A stretch of 44,153 bases of DNA from IMG/VR virus record IMGVR_UViG_3300037245_002484, positions 1 through 44,153 of that record; one strand, written 5' to 3'. This document shows positions 27,628 through 37,074 of the stretch, one piece after another. Positions within the stretch are counted from its first letter, which is position 1. The number at the start of each line of letters is the position of its first letter. A program made the position numbers and the translations under genes. The DNA is from a virus. Under the pieces are notes generated by a model. That model was not told where the DNA came from. It did not search any database and saw nothing but the letters and a program-made list of their open reading frames with translations.

Positions 27628-30600
27628 TAAGACCCTCCAATAACAATTCCATTAACTACCGTAACCGAAGTAAAGGAACCGGATACTCCCGCCACACCCC
27701 CTGTTCTGTAAGAACCCGAACAGTTCACATCCCCTGTTACATCACAAGCATACGAGGGAGCAGTTGTTCCGCCTATTCTTGTATTCCCTGCTAATGCGTT
27801 ATCAACACCGTTGGCTTCATACAAGCCCCAACTTGTTAGTGTTCCCCCACTTCCAAAATCGGCGTTGCTGGTGGCGGCATTAATATAAATGCCGTAACTT
27901 ATAATATCGCCACTGCCTCCATCTACTCCATCAACTGTATCAACACATAAACCGTAATTAAGTCCACCGACAGTAGAGTTATAAGTACCGTCCATAGCCC
28001 CCTTTAAGTAGCCCCCATAATTCTGGATATCTGCATTAAGGGATATTGTTTTTCCTGTCCAACCTAAAGTGGAGGATGCATGAGCACCATACGTAAAAAG
28101 AGAGTAAGCACCCTTAGAACCCTTTCCAACAAAATCTTCTTCATTACTGCACGTAAACTGCAATCCCATCGCAAGACCAATGTTATATGACCCGTCGTTT
28201 ATTATCGCAGTATTACAGCCTCCAAAAAGACCTCTTTGTTGTGCAGCATCAGCAGTTAAAGTACCTGCGGTATTGTTTATAAAACTACCGGCTAACCCAA
28301 AACCACCGGCTGTAGCGTCATCAGCCTCAAAACAACTCAGTGATAAAAAACCACTTGTTAAACCAGCGGGAATGGTGTTGGCGGGTTCTGAAACAAGTTC
28401 GTAAACTCCTTTGGTCAATGGTGCAATAGCAGCTGTTTTATGTGAGAACTTTGCGCCAGCAGTAACAGCGTTAGTATGAGTAGCAATATAGCCTGTTGTT
28501 GTTAAGTTCTCATCGTCAAAGTCTATCGCACCACTTGACGCCGTTATTTTCAAATCACATGAGCCAACGGTTCCTATAGTTGGTACGTCCGAAACTGTAG
28601 TTAATGAGATATAGTCAGTTCCGTCATCGTTTGTCTTTATATAAAGATTACCTGTTGACCTAATAATGCCTTCATTTGTAGTTTTTTCGTGTGAGAGGCC
28701 AATATAATTACTTCCAGTGCCCTGCAACTTAAAAGTTACGGAAGACCCATGGTCCGACTCAACATGAAATATATTACCGCCTATTACTTTAATAATCGGA
28801 ATGTTGGCGGATGTATAAAACTCTAAGTAATCGTCGTTGTCGCCAGAAGGTTTAAGCTGTATAGTATTGTCAGAGGAAATCACAGCGGGACTCCCACTGA
28901 TAACCAGAGCGTTGACCTCAGCCGTGCCATGAACGTCTAATAAATTATCGGGAGACGATGTACCTATGCCTACCCTGTCATTGGCGGCATCCACGTACAA
29001 CAGATTCATTTCGCTATCGCCGGAGATTAAGGTACGGAACGCATCCTGCTGTGCATTTAGCCAAACACCAGAGGCATCCAGCCTAATTAGGTCAGCGCCG
29101 CCACCTGAATAGAAGTCTATTACATCAGTAGTAAAAGCTATATAGTTATTTGTGTCGCCTGAATGCACTATATTGTCTGCTACGGTTAAGCTGCCGTTTA
29201 CGTCTAAAGTAGAAGCAGGGTCCACTTTACCTATACCAACTTTATTATTACCAGAGTCTACAAATAGCATATACTCATTGCTATCGCTTTCTACTCGAAA
29301 ATCCAAGCTCGCTATACCCTCATTATTAAAGATTGCCCCGCTTGTATTAAATCTGCCTAAGTCCCAACCACCGATTTCTATTTGTATGTTATCAGCCGAA
29401 AATTCAATCCAAGTATTGCCATCTCCTGTTGGTACTATTCTGCTATCTATACTAACTGTTCCAAATGTTACACTTGCTCCACTCGTAACATCTTGGTCAA
29501 TAAAGCTATGGTCCGACCCGTCATTAGAGATGTGAGTGTAGGCTGCTATCCCTTGCGTAACTGTCAGTGTGTTGTTGTCAACTGTATTATCCTGTAGGGT
29601 TAAATCCTCTGCGGTAGTATCACTACCGGATAATACCTGACCTCCGGTACGTCCAACTAAGAGGGCATATTGAAGGTGTGTATCTTGGTCCAGATTAGTT
29701 AGCGTACCGTGATCTGTGGCTACAAAAGTCCCACCGGGCAAGTTGGATACCGCTCTAAGGTCTTGTGTCTCTACAAACGTAGGCGGTGAACCTGTACTCC
29801 GCAGTATAACGCGATACAGTATCTTCATTTCTTCAAACGGTAGTTCGCCAAACGATAAGGACTCGTAAGTATTGTTAGCCCTGGCGTTGGCAAGTGTAGT
29901 ATCCTGTCTCTGGCCCATCAATGCAACTATAGGCTCACTTATATCATTGGTGGCGAATATCCACATAGCCATATAACGATTTGGGGTACAGTCCGCCAAG
30001 TCGTTACCATTGTTATATCGCAAGGCTGTGCCATTAAGTTTATAGTACACAGACGCACCGGCGTCCCATTCCCAAGCCGCCGAACCGTTCTTATATAATA
30101 CATTGCATGTAGTCTGTTGTGTTGGTGCGTGCTCTATATCCTCATCGTGCCACTCGCCAGCTTCAATAGTTATGGTAGTGGCATCGAACGTGCCAGCTAA
30201 TCCACCCTGATACCTTGACCCCACTGTCTCGTGCAGGTATTCGTGTGTGGCCCAATCCATTGCTATACCGTGGCGTTCTTCACCTGCCAATCCCTTATCA
30301 AACCCAACAGCAGTGTTCCAATACACTGTAGCCATTAGCGGTAAATCGAATCCAGGGAACGTAGTGCTACTCGACAAAGTTCCGGCCGCGTCATAATAAA
30401 TCCAGTATAGATCGGTAGCATCGGCTATCTGAATTGAATCCGTGCCCTTGGTTGTCTTGATACCGTCAATATAAATATCGTGATCGCCGGTAATGGTAAG
30501 GGTGTGGGTTCCGTCATTCCAACTCAGAGAGGCTACACGGTCAACGAATCCGCTGGGTTCCGAGGTGTCTGTCCATAGTGCAGGTAGTCCAACCCCCCCT

Positions 30601-30716
30601 ATTGTTGCCCCGGCCAAAGTCGGAAAGTCCGTCCAAAGCAGCAATCTCCCATCGTTGGTCAGGATTTTAAGGTTTTCCAACGGCGGTATCGGGTTATAGA
30701 CTGGCGTTAAGAGCAT
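27627..30716 (-). CDS. Tail fibre (putative receptor-binding protein)
   Basis: This 1029-aa, beta-rich protein is the probable host-recognition fibre. Residues 1-320 would be the virion-attached part. Residues 336-350 have the DHGTLTNLDQDTHLQY motif seen in many phage fibres, followed by LLVGRTGGQVLSGSD. Two fibre repeats of the form DSGNNKVGIG...LDVNG lie at about residues 487-507 and 575-597. The C-terminal third is rich in Gly, Ser, Thr and Asn and should form the tip. It follows the ejection proteins and starts behind AAGGAAAACAAGGG. Confidence 0.8.
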   Translation of the reverse strand: MLLTPVYNPIPPLENLKILTNDGRLLLWTDFPTLAGATIGGVGLPALWTDTSEPSGFVDRVASLSWNDGTHTLTITGDHDIYIDGIKTTKGTDSIQIADATDLYWIYYDAAGTLSSSTTFPGFDLPLMATVYWNTAVGFDKGLAGEERHGIAMDWATHEYLHETVGSRYQGGLAGTFDATTITIEAGEWHDEDIEHAPTQQTTCNVLYKNGSAAWEWDAGASVYYKLNGTALRYNNGNDLADCTPNRYMAMWIFATNDISEPIVALMGQRQDTTLANARANNTYESLSFGELPFEEMKILYRVILRSTGSPPTFVETQDLRAVSNLPGGTFVATDHGTLTNLDQDTHLQYALLVGRTGGQVLSGSDTTAEDLTLQDNTVDNNTLTVTQGIAAYTHISNDGSDHSFIDQDVTSGASVTFGTVSIDSRIVPTGDGNTWIEFSADNIQIEIGGWDLGRFNTSGAIFNNEGIASLDFRVESDSNEYMLFVDSGNNKVGIGKVDPASTLDVNGSLTVADNIVHSGDTNNYIAFTTDVIDFYSGGGADLIRLDASGVWLNAQQDAFRTLISGDSEMNLLYVDAANDRVGIGTSSPDNLLDVHGTAEVNALVISGSPAVISSDNTIQLKPSGDNDDYLEFYTSANIPIIKVIGGNIFHVESDHGSSVTFKLQGTGSNYIGLSHEKTTNEGIIRSTGNLYIKTNDDGTDYISLTTVSDVPTIGTVGSCDLKITASSGAIDFDDENLTTTGYIATHTNAVTAGAKFSHKTAAIAPLTKGVYELVSEPANTIPAGLTSGFLSLSCFEADDATAGGFGLAGSFINNTAGTLTADAAQQRGLFGGCNTAIINDGSYNIGLAMGLQFTCSNEEDFVGKGSKGAYSLFTYGAHASSTLGWTGKTISLNADIQNYGGYLKGAMDGTYNSTVGGLNYGLCVDTVDGVDGGSGDIISYGIYINAATSNADFGSGGTLTSWGLYEANGVDNALAGNTRIGGTTAPSYACDVTGDVNCSGSYRTGGVAGVSGSFTSVTVVNGIVIGGS

Positions 30717-30748
30717 TCCCTTGTTTTCCTTTTTAATCGCAACCTGAG

Positions 30749-30777
30749 CTAATCTGGGGCTTCTGGTGGCAAATTAG
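30749..30777. other. Short hairpin before the tail fibre
   Basis: CTAATCTG and CAAATTAG form an 8-bp stem with one G-T pair and a 13-base loop in the gap between the ejection protein and fibre genes. No T-run follows on the minus strand. It may tune fibre expression. Confidence 0.35.
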
Positions 30778-30788
30778 AGCCGTGAACA

Positions 30789-33700
30789 TCATTTTGCCTT
30801 TCTGGGATTCCTTTTGCTTAATGCCACAGGGATAATGTCCTGAGTTGCAAGCCCTGATTTACGAAGTTCAAAAATCATATCGGACAGTTCCTTGCCCTCT
30901 AATCCGGTGATCTTCTTGACAACCATTTCAGTTTTAGCAGCGGTTTGGGAGACTGCAATAATTTCACTGATTGCATCGGCCCTTGCCTCATCGGGCAGGT
31001 CATTATATAGCGGATTGGTTATCACTATGTCAAGGGCATCTTTCGTTATCGAACCGGCCCGCTTCCACAGTTCCGTATTTTCCTGTTGTGATAAAATCTC
31101 AAACCCTGTTCTCGTACCCAAAAGCGAAGGGGAAACTTCCCATCCTTCGTCAAAGAGCCTTCTTAATTCGGTTATGACGGGAGATGAGATTTCCTTCGAT
31201 GGCCTTGTCGGGTCTAACATCAACTCCAATGGATTTGCTGTCGGTTTTTTTTCTTCGCCAAGAACCGTTATTCGCGGTTCGAGAGTTTGCCTTGCGCCCG
31301 GTATCCTTGCCAGTATCTTTTCAGGGACAGTCTCGGCCCTGCGGTCTTTAACGTCCGTTGCCCTTGCAACATCAGAAATGATTGTCGGTATTATCGAAGA
31401 TATTGTATTTCCCACAACAAAAGAAGCCGAGCGTTCAGGGTCGGCAAGTGCTCCTACGAATTGATTAACGCCCCGCATAAACGTCTGCTCTAAAAATGAT
31501 TTTTGAGTACCAAAATATGCTTCTGACATGGCTTCCGTGGGACTGCCCGTTTCTTCAAAGGCCCTTTTGAAATGACCGCCGATAATCAATAAGTTACCGA
31601 CCGGGCCGAATGCCTGAACCGTTCGCCACTTGCCATCTATAAAGACGGTGTTCGCCTGCCTGCCTTCAAGTTCTTGGAGTTTGCGTTCTTTTTCGTTCGC
31701 GGGCCTGTCTAATGTAATCAGTCCCTTGTCATATAGAGCAGCGCCTATAACCAAGACAGCCGTACCGGAGATACCCCTGCCTAATCCCTGCGAAAAGGCT
31801 CTCTGGTCAAACCTACCCTTGCCAATATTTTCAATGACTGTCTTTGCAATTCCAACAGGAGAGTAGTTTATAATCTGCATAGCAACGGCGGAAGGAGTGC
31901 GTGCAAATGGCAACACAACTTCGCCAAGTGGGAGTTTCTGTATTCCTCTCGCTACATCGCCAAGCTTGGTATTGTTGATAAACACCGCAGCTTCGGCATC
32001 TTTGGTGGCATTCTTCACCATCTTTTCGGTAGGATTTCGAACAAGGTTATCAATAAACTTTTGTGCCTTTGCGCCTTTAAGTCCCTGATTGATTGCCGCA
32101 ACTTTGGCCTGTTCAAACATAGACATCAATTTGGTGGCATAATAAAATGGCTGGTCTCCTGCGCCCATAAGACGAAATACGGTTTCTGTATATGCCTGTA
32201 GCCCTTTAGCAAGATTGCCTTTACCCATATTGGTTTTTTTATAATCGAGCTTAACGCCGATGTCTCTTTCGCTGTAGCCGGTCTTAATATACTCAATCCC
32301 TTTATTAAAGCCTTCGATACCACCGCCCTTTATACCTTTGACGGTCGGTGTTACCGTTCTTTTGCCCGTGAATATCGAAGCGGTCTTATCGACAACGGTT
32401 GCGGGAATATCTTTTATCGTTTCCGTTCCAACATGAAAGAGGTTTGCGAATAAATTCAATCCGTGGGTCTTAATGCCTGACAGTAACCCGGCTTTCCAGA
32501 TAGTGATGATCTTATCATATAATGGCGTTGGCACTAATTCCGCAACGTGCGTCTGCAACTTATTGAATCGAATGACCTTGGCTTTGCCGTCCGGCATATT
32601 TGCAATTTCTCTCATTTCCTTCAAAATATGTTCGGCCTGTTTTGCGGTTAGTTCCGGTATCTTTTTTCTCAGACCGCCAAGGCCACCGCGTTTTGTTTCA
32701 ACCCTTTCGTTGAATTTCTGAATCTCCCTTGCTGCAAATCTAACCTGCCCTTCCGGTGTCAATCTGCCGAGGATAGAAGCCGCCTGAACGGTTCTGCCAC
32801 TTTCAGTAAGCTTGCGTGCTGTATCATTGCCTATGACAGCCGCTCTTTCATAAAGCGCATCCGCCTCTACTTTTGTTTTGGCCTTTGCCGCTTGCTCACC
32901 GTAGTATTTTATGAGTTCGGAAGCGACTGCAACTGATACATCACTATTGCCTTTCAACGCCACCTTCTCAGCTTTTGATAAATTGTCTGTAATCAAGTTG
33001 CGGGCCTTGATGGCGAGAACGTCCGTACTTCTCGGAACGTATTGGCCCTGGATTTTCAGTTTAGGCAGGACTTCCTTGATGCTGGTTATGAATCCGCGTT
33101 CCCTGGCCTTCTTCAAGTTCGAGGCATCTATTTTTTCAGGCGGTCTCAGGTCGTTTTTTATTATCTCAGTCCTGGCTTTCAACTGCTCTATAGGTGTAAG
33201 CGGCTTCGATACGGCCTTGGCTTTTACCGCCTTCTTCTTTTTCGGTATCTCAAGTTCCGGTTTCGCACCCGGCCCACCTTGATAATAGCCTTCCTGTATT
33301 CGTTCAAACGCTTTTACATCGCCGTTATATCCTCTTTCAAGCAACTGCTCGTATGTCGGGATGTTCTTGCCCTGAACAAAATCGTTCAACTGTTTTATTG
33401 CTTTTTTGTTTCCTTCACCGGCTTGTTCGAGAAGTTCATCATACCTCTTGCCCTGCGTGTACCTTTTAACTTCCTCAGACAAATCAACCTTTTTGGTTTC
33501 TGTCGGCTTAAACTCCTTCTGTAATGTTTCTTTAGCCCTCAATCCTCTGGCTGCTGGGGTTTCTACATTGGTCAATAAATCTGATACCGCTTTTTCAATT
33601 TCGATATTGGGGCGGTTCTTCAACGCGGGGGCTTTATATTTGATAGACTGAATGAATGCTGTTTTGTTTTTATATTCGGCCCATCTTTGCTTGGTGAACC

Positions 33701-34712
33701 CCATGCCCTCGAACGCAAAAGGTATTCCCATGTTTATTAAAATATCGACCGTATCGCCACCGCCCAGGTAGGTTGTAGTGCCAAAAAATATGCTTCCCGC
33801 CGTACCCCTGCCGACAGCCGGTAAGATACCAGAGCCGGGTATCGCTTTCCCTATTCCCCCAAGGGTAAGCTGCATAGCGGCGCCTCCGCCCGGCTTGCCG
33901 CCGTTGGCAACATTGACCATCTCCCATACAAGAAATTCCGGCATTGTTGGAGACAACCTTCTCAGTAGTGCTATTTGCGCCACAAACCCGAATATACCGG
34001 CACCGGCATCAATTACTTTATCCTTGACCCCTTCCGGTTCAGGTACATAAGCTGAAATATCGTTGGCTTGAAAATGCTTCGCTTCGGCAAGCTGATACAT
34101 TTCTCTGGATTTCTTTAGGCTTTCGGCTGTTGGTTTCTCAAGTGGCTTCAAGGCCAGTTTTCCAGCCTCGTAATCCTCGCGTATCTTAATGGCCCAATCA
34201 GGCCTGTCCACACCAAAAATGCTGCCAAAACTTCCTTTTTTGAAAGGCTTGGTGTACTCATCAATATCCCTGACAGTTACCGGCAATCCGGCTGCCACTC
34301 TACCTCTGAATTCTTCTTTAAGCAGTCCCAAGTGTGCCAGGTCGGTGCCAAGTTTGCCAAATTCAGACTTGGTTCTTATTGCGTTTATCGTATTTGCGAC
34401 AGTGCTGTTATAGAGTTGCTTTATAAAACGACCGGCGCCAGACGGCTTTTCGGGGTTGTCAAGATGGTTCAGGCCATAATATACCTGTTCTGATTCTCTG
34501 AGTGGAGTTTGGGTCTCTAACGAAAAATCATAAATTTGTCCTGAATCCGCTTTGATTTCATCGGGCGTTCGTTCTGTTGCTGAAATAAGGGCGTCGGTGT
34601 TATCGCCGAATGGCGATCCTTGCTCGAGCGCATCGAGTTCTTCCGTGGAATAGGAGCGGGCAGTTTGGTTTTGTTCTAATAAATCGAGTTCATCTGTCGT
34701 CAAAGAGGCCAT
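30789..34712 (-). CDS. Large DNA-ejection protein (T7 gp16-like position)
   Basis: The 1307-aa protein is the largest ORF and lies where podoviruses encode gp16, the internal protein that forms part of the channel through the cell envelope. Residues 4-14 and 21-31 are two similar segments (TTDELDLLEQ and STEELDALEQ). Residues 235-340 are Gly-rich and hydrophobic, and 741-760 have the GLLSGIKTHGLNLFANLFH motif of large internal virion proteins. The C-terminal half has several amphipathic helices. I see no lytic transglycosylase domain, unlike T7 gp16. Confidence 0.75.
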   Translation of the reverse strand: MASLTTDELDLLEQNQTARSYSTEELDALEQGSPFGDNTDALISATERTPDEIKADSGQIYDFSLETQTPLRESEQVYYGLNHLDNPEKPSGAGRFIKQLYNSTVANTINAIRTKSEFGKLGTDLAHLGLLKEEFRGRVAAGLPVTVRDIDEYTKPFKKGSFGSIFGVDRPDWAIKIREDYEAGKLALKPLEKPTAESLKKSREMYQLAEAKHFQANDISAYVPEPEGVKDKVIDAGAGIFGFVAQIALLRRLSPTMPEFLVWEMVNVANGGKPGGGAAMQLTLGGIGKAIPGSGILPAVGRGTAGSIFFGTTTYLGGGDTVDILINMGIPFAFEGMGFTKQRWAEYKNKTAFIQSIKYKAPALKNRPNIEIEKAVSDLLTNVETPAARGLRAKETLQKEFKPTETKKVDLSEEVKRYTQGKRYDELLEQAGEGNKKAIKQLNDFVQGKNIPTYEQLLERGYNGDVKAFERIQEGYYQGGPGAKPELEIPKKKKAVKAKAVSKPLTPIEQLKARTEIIKNDLRPPEKIDASNLKKARERGFITSIKEVLPKLKIQGQYVPRSTDVLAIKARNLITDNLSKAEKVALKGNSDVSVAVASELIKYYGEQAAKAKTKVEADALYERAAVIGNDTARKLTESGRTVQAASILGRLTPEGQVRFAAREIQKFNERVETKRGGLGGLRKKIPELTAKQAEHILKEMREIANMPDGKAKVIRFNKLQTHVAELVPTPLYDKIITIWKAGLLSGIKTHGLNLFANLFHVGTETIKDIPATVVDKTASIFTGKRTVTPTVKGIKGGGIEGFNKGIEYIKTGYSERDIGVKLDYKKTNMGKGNLAKGLQAYTETVFRLMGAGDQPFYYATKLMSMFEQAKVAAINQGLKGAKAQKFIDNLVRNPTEKMVKNATKDAEAAVFINNTKLGDVARGIQKLPLGEVVLPFARTPSAVAMQIINYSPVGIAKTVIENIGKGRFDQRAFSQGLGRGISGTAVLVIGAALYDKGLITLDRPANEKERKLQELEGRQANTVFIDGKWRTVQAFGPVGNLLIIGGHFKRAFEETGSPTEAMSEAYFGTQKSFLEQTFMRGVNQFVGALADPERSASFVVGNTISSIIPTIISDVARATDVKDRRAETVPEKILARIPGARQTLEPRITVLGEEKKPTANPLELMLDPTRPSKEISSPVITELRRLFDEGWEVSPSLLGTRTGFEILSQQENTELWKRAGSITKDALDIVITNPLYNDLPDEARADAISEIIAVSQTAAKTEMVVKKITGLEGKELSDMIFELRKSGLATQDIIPVALSKRNPRKAK

Positions 34713-36140
34713 TTAATCGTTCCATTTTACGCCATCAAAAGTGTATGTAATTCCATTGATTGTTCTTACATCACCTTCTTTATATTCAGCCACACTTCTT
34801 GTCGGTTGCTTTGCGAGCGCCTTCATGGTTTCAAGGGAAGTGTTCCAGTATCTCATTTTTTCATCTAATGAATACTCATAAAATTCTTTACGGGACGCCT
34901 TTGGATTGTCCGCCACCCATTCCCTTAGCCCCTGTTCGTACAGGCTCAGGTAGTGCATACGAAATTTTGCATCTTCAACGTCATCGCCGGACAGACCTGC
35001 GAGATTTACGCCGGTCAGATTCCCAAGAGCATCAAACTGCATAAGGCCTGAATACTGTCCAAGTATCACGTTTGCGGCATCACGCGAAAATCTTCTTATA
35101 TCTTCGGCCTGGGCTTGTTTCAGTTGCGTATCGGCAGCCGAAACTATGCTTGCGTACTGTTCGTCGTTTATGCCGTTTGCATCTGCAAGCGAAGCCCTTG
35201 TTCTGTTGTCGAGTTCTTCCCTCGTTAATGTCCCTCTCCATACATCCATTGCGTTGCTTTTTAGTCCTGTAGCCTGTATGACATTCCCGGCCTTATCAGC
35301 CGGTCTCATCGCTATCTTTATCCACGATTCATAATCGTTGTCTTTGAGAACATCACGCCTTATCTGAATTTCCGGTATGGTCAAATCCTTACTTGCCAAC
35401 AGGTCGGTTAGCTGTTTGTTTGCTTCGCTCGCGGCCTCTTTTACCTGAACCCTTGCTTCGCTGGCTATTTTGTTTCGGTATACTTTTTGTTCGGTGGTCG
35501 GATCGGTTAGTTCGTTTAATTTAGTATCCGCAGCGACATAGTTTCCATCCAGAGCCATCGAGTACGCCTGTGCAAGAACGCTGTCGTTTGGCAGGCTCGA
35601 TAATCTACTCGCATATTCCGGCTCTGAAATATTTTGGGTTAATAATTGAAAATCAAGAATTTCCTTTGCACCCCCGTTATCACCTTTCGAAAGACGGGCG
35701 TTATATTCAAAATTAAATTTAGCACTTGCGTTTTTTTGTTGTACGGCCAAATGCTTTTTGTTAAAACTATCCTGCCAGTTCGGCATTACGTTGTTGACGT
35801 GTCGCTGTAAGCCTGCTGTTACGTTCGGCTTTTTTGACTGCAATGTGCCAAGGTCTGTTTGGAAGTTCTCCCACAATTTCGCATCATCTTCATCATCCCC
35901 TGTTACCGAGTTGAAGGCGGCAAAACCTCTTTCGTCAACCTGTCGTTTCAGTTCGGAGAATTCGGCGGCTGATTCCTGTTTGTAGATGTTGTCTGCGATG
36001 CCCTCTAAAGCCCCGCCTAATTGCATCAACCCTCTTGATATTTCTTCCTGGCCCGTCGATACGTCCAGAGATGCGCGGGGTTGTCTGACAACCCCCGGCG
36101 TTGTCTCGGTAAATTGGATTTCAGGAAATTTAGCAGCCAT
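34713..36140 (-). CDS. Internal virion protein (T7 gp15-like position)
   Basis: The 475-aa protein is almost entirely helical, with long stretches of Ala, Glu, Lys and Gln, as in T7 gp15, which forms the ejection tube with gp14 and gp16. Residues 1-30 are a basic, Pro-containing tail; a repeated-helix body follows. Gene order (gp13-, gp14-, gp15-, gp16-like) is as in T7. Its start overlaps the stop of the gp14-like gene by one base. Assignment rests on position and composition. Confidence 0.7.
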   Translation of the reverse strand: MAAKFPEIQFTETTPGVVRQPRASLDVSTGQEEISRGLMQLGGALEGIADNIYKQESAAEFSELKRQVDERGFAAFNSVTGDDEDDAKLWENFQTDLGTLQSKKPNVTAGLQRHVNNVMPNWQDSFNKKHLAVQQKNASAKFNFEYNARLSKGDNGGAKEILDFQLLTQNISEPEYASRLSSLPNDSVLAQAYSMALDGNYVAADTKLNELTDPTTEQKVYRNKIASEARVQVKEAASEANKQLTDLLASKDLTIPEIQIRRDVLKDNDYESWIKIAMRPADKAGNVIQATGLKSNAMDVWRGTLTREELDNRTRASLADANGINDEQYASIVSAADTQLKQAQAEDIRRFSRDAANVILGQYSGLMQFDALGNLTGVNLAGLSGDDVEDAKFRMHYLSLYEQGLREWVADNPKASRKEFYEYSLDEKMRYWNTSLETMKALAKQPTRSVAEYKEGDVRTINGITYTFDGVKWND

Positions 36141-36622
36141 TACAAAAACCCTTTCTCTTTTCCTGTTTGGAATCCGGTAAGTAGCGTTGAACCCGCACCT
36201 ATAAATTTGCCTGTTCTTTTAGCCTTACCTTTCTGCCTTGAAAGTTTACCCTGTGCTATATCGAGTTTGGCCTGTGTTTCCGCCGCCGTCGCTTCCTCTC
36301 GCCCGGTGAAGCCTATGTTCAGGTTCTCAAGTTCGGATTCGCTGGCCTGTTTAGCTTGAAGCAACAGTGGAGACCCTGCGGTCGTTACGGCCCCGGCTTC
36401 GCCTAACCCGGCCTCAAGGGTACTTTGTCGCCGTTCAGCGGCTTCGGCCTGCTTGCGTTGTGCCACAGCCGTTCTCTGCTCAATCGCCTTAGATTCATTC
36501 CTCTGTACCTGAGCGTTGTAATTTGCGATGTTCTGTCGAGACTTACCCTCTACCGCCGCATCCTGACCGGCCTTAATCTGGCCGGCTGCCACCGCTGCCA
36601 ATGCAAGAACTTCAAGTCCCAT
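36140..36622 (-). CDS. Internal virion protein (T7 gp14-like)
   Basis: The 160-aa protein starts with a short hydrophobic segment (LEVLALAAVAAGQI, residues 3-16) and continues with a long Ala/Gln/Glu/Arg-rich helix, with GSPLLLQAKQASESELENLNI at about residues 82-103. This is the layout of gp14-type core proteins, which enter the outer membrane at ejection. It lies four bases downstream of the GNAT-like gene and directly precedes the gp15-like gene. Confidence 0.7.
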   Translation of the reverse strand: MGLEVLALAAVAAGQIKAGQDAAVEGKSRQNIANYNAQVQRNESKAIEQRTAVAQRKQAEAAERRQSTLEAGLGEAGAVTTAGSPLLLQAKQASESELENLNIGFTGREEATAAETQAKLDIAQGKLSRQKGKAKRTGKFIGAGSTLLTGFQTGKEKGFL

Positions 36623-36626
36623 GATA

Positions 36627-37073
36627 TTATTCCTTAAAGAGTTTCGCGTATATATGAGCGTCTTTTTTATCTTCGGTGTATTGTCGCATTGTTCCTTCCC
36701 GTTTAAGGCCCGCGACTTCTATCAGTTTGATGGCCTTCCTGAAATCCGTTCTGATCGTCGTTTGGAATCGGTGCAATTTCAATTCAGCGGCGGCGATGTC
36801 AATGAACCTGGTTAGGAACATAGCCACAGCCACCTTGTAAATTTTGGCGTGTTCACTCAGAGCATACCATCCCTCACCAGTGCCCGGCCAAAATTCAACA
36901 ACGCCTCCAACGCCCAGAATTTGATTATTTATCAATCCCGTTTTGGCCCATCCGGCAATATGCACATCGTCAAAATGTTTCGTTACTTCCGGGTTTATGG
37001 GGAACATGCGAACATAAGCCAAATCCTCTTCTGTTGCATCACGAAGCTCAATTAGTTCAGAACAAGATTCCAT
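36627..37073 (-). CDS. GNAT-like protein (T7 gp13-like position)
   Basis: The 148-aa protein has the plan of GNAT acetyltransferases: IELRDATEEDLAYVR (residues 7-21), GVGGVVEFWPGTGEGWYAL (54-72), then IDIAAAELKLHRFQTT and a C-terminal LIEVAGLKREGTMRQY. Many podoviruses have such a protein between tail nozzle and ejection proteins, equivalent to T7 gp13, where it helps virion assembly. The acetyl-CoA loop is not clearly intact, so an enzymatic role is uncertain. It starts one base after the preceding stop (TAATATG). Confidence 0.7.
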   Translation of the reverse strand: MESCSELIELRDATEEDLAYVRMFPINPEVTKHFDDVHIAGWAKTGLINNQILGVGGVVEFWPGTGEGWYALSEHAKIYKVAVAMFLTRFIDIAAAELKLHRFQTTIRTDFRKAIKLIEVAGLKREGTMRQYTEDKKDAHIYAKLFKE

Positions 37074-37074
37074 A

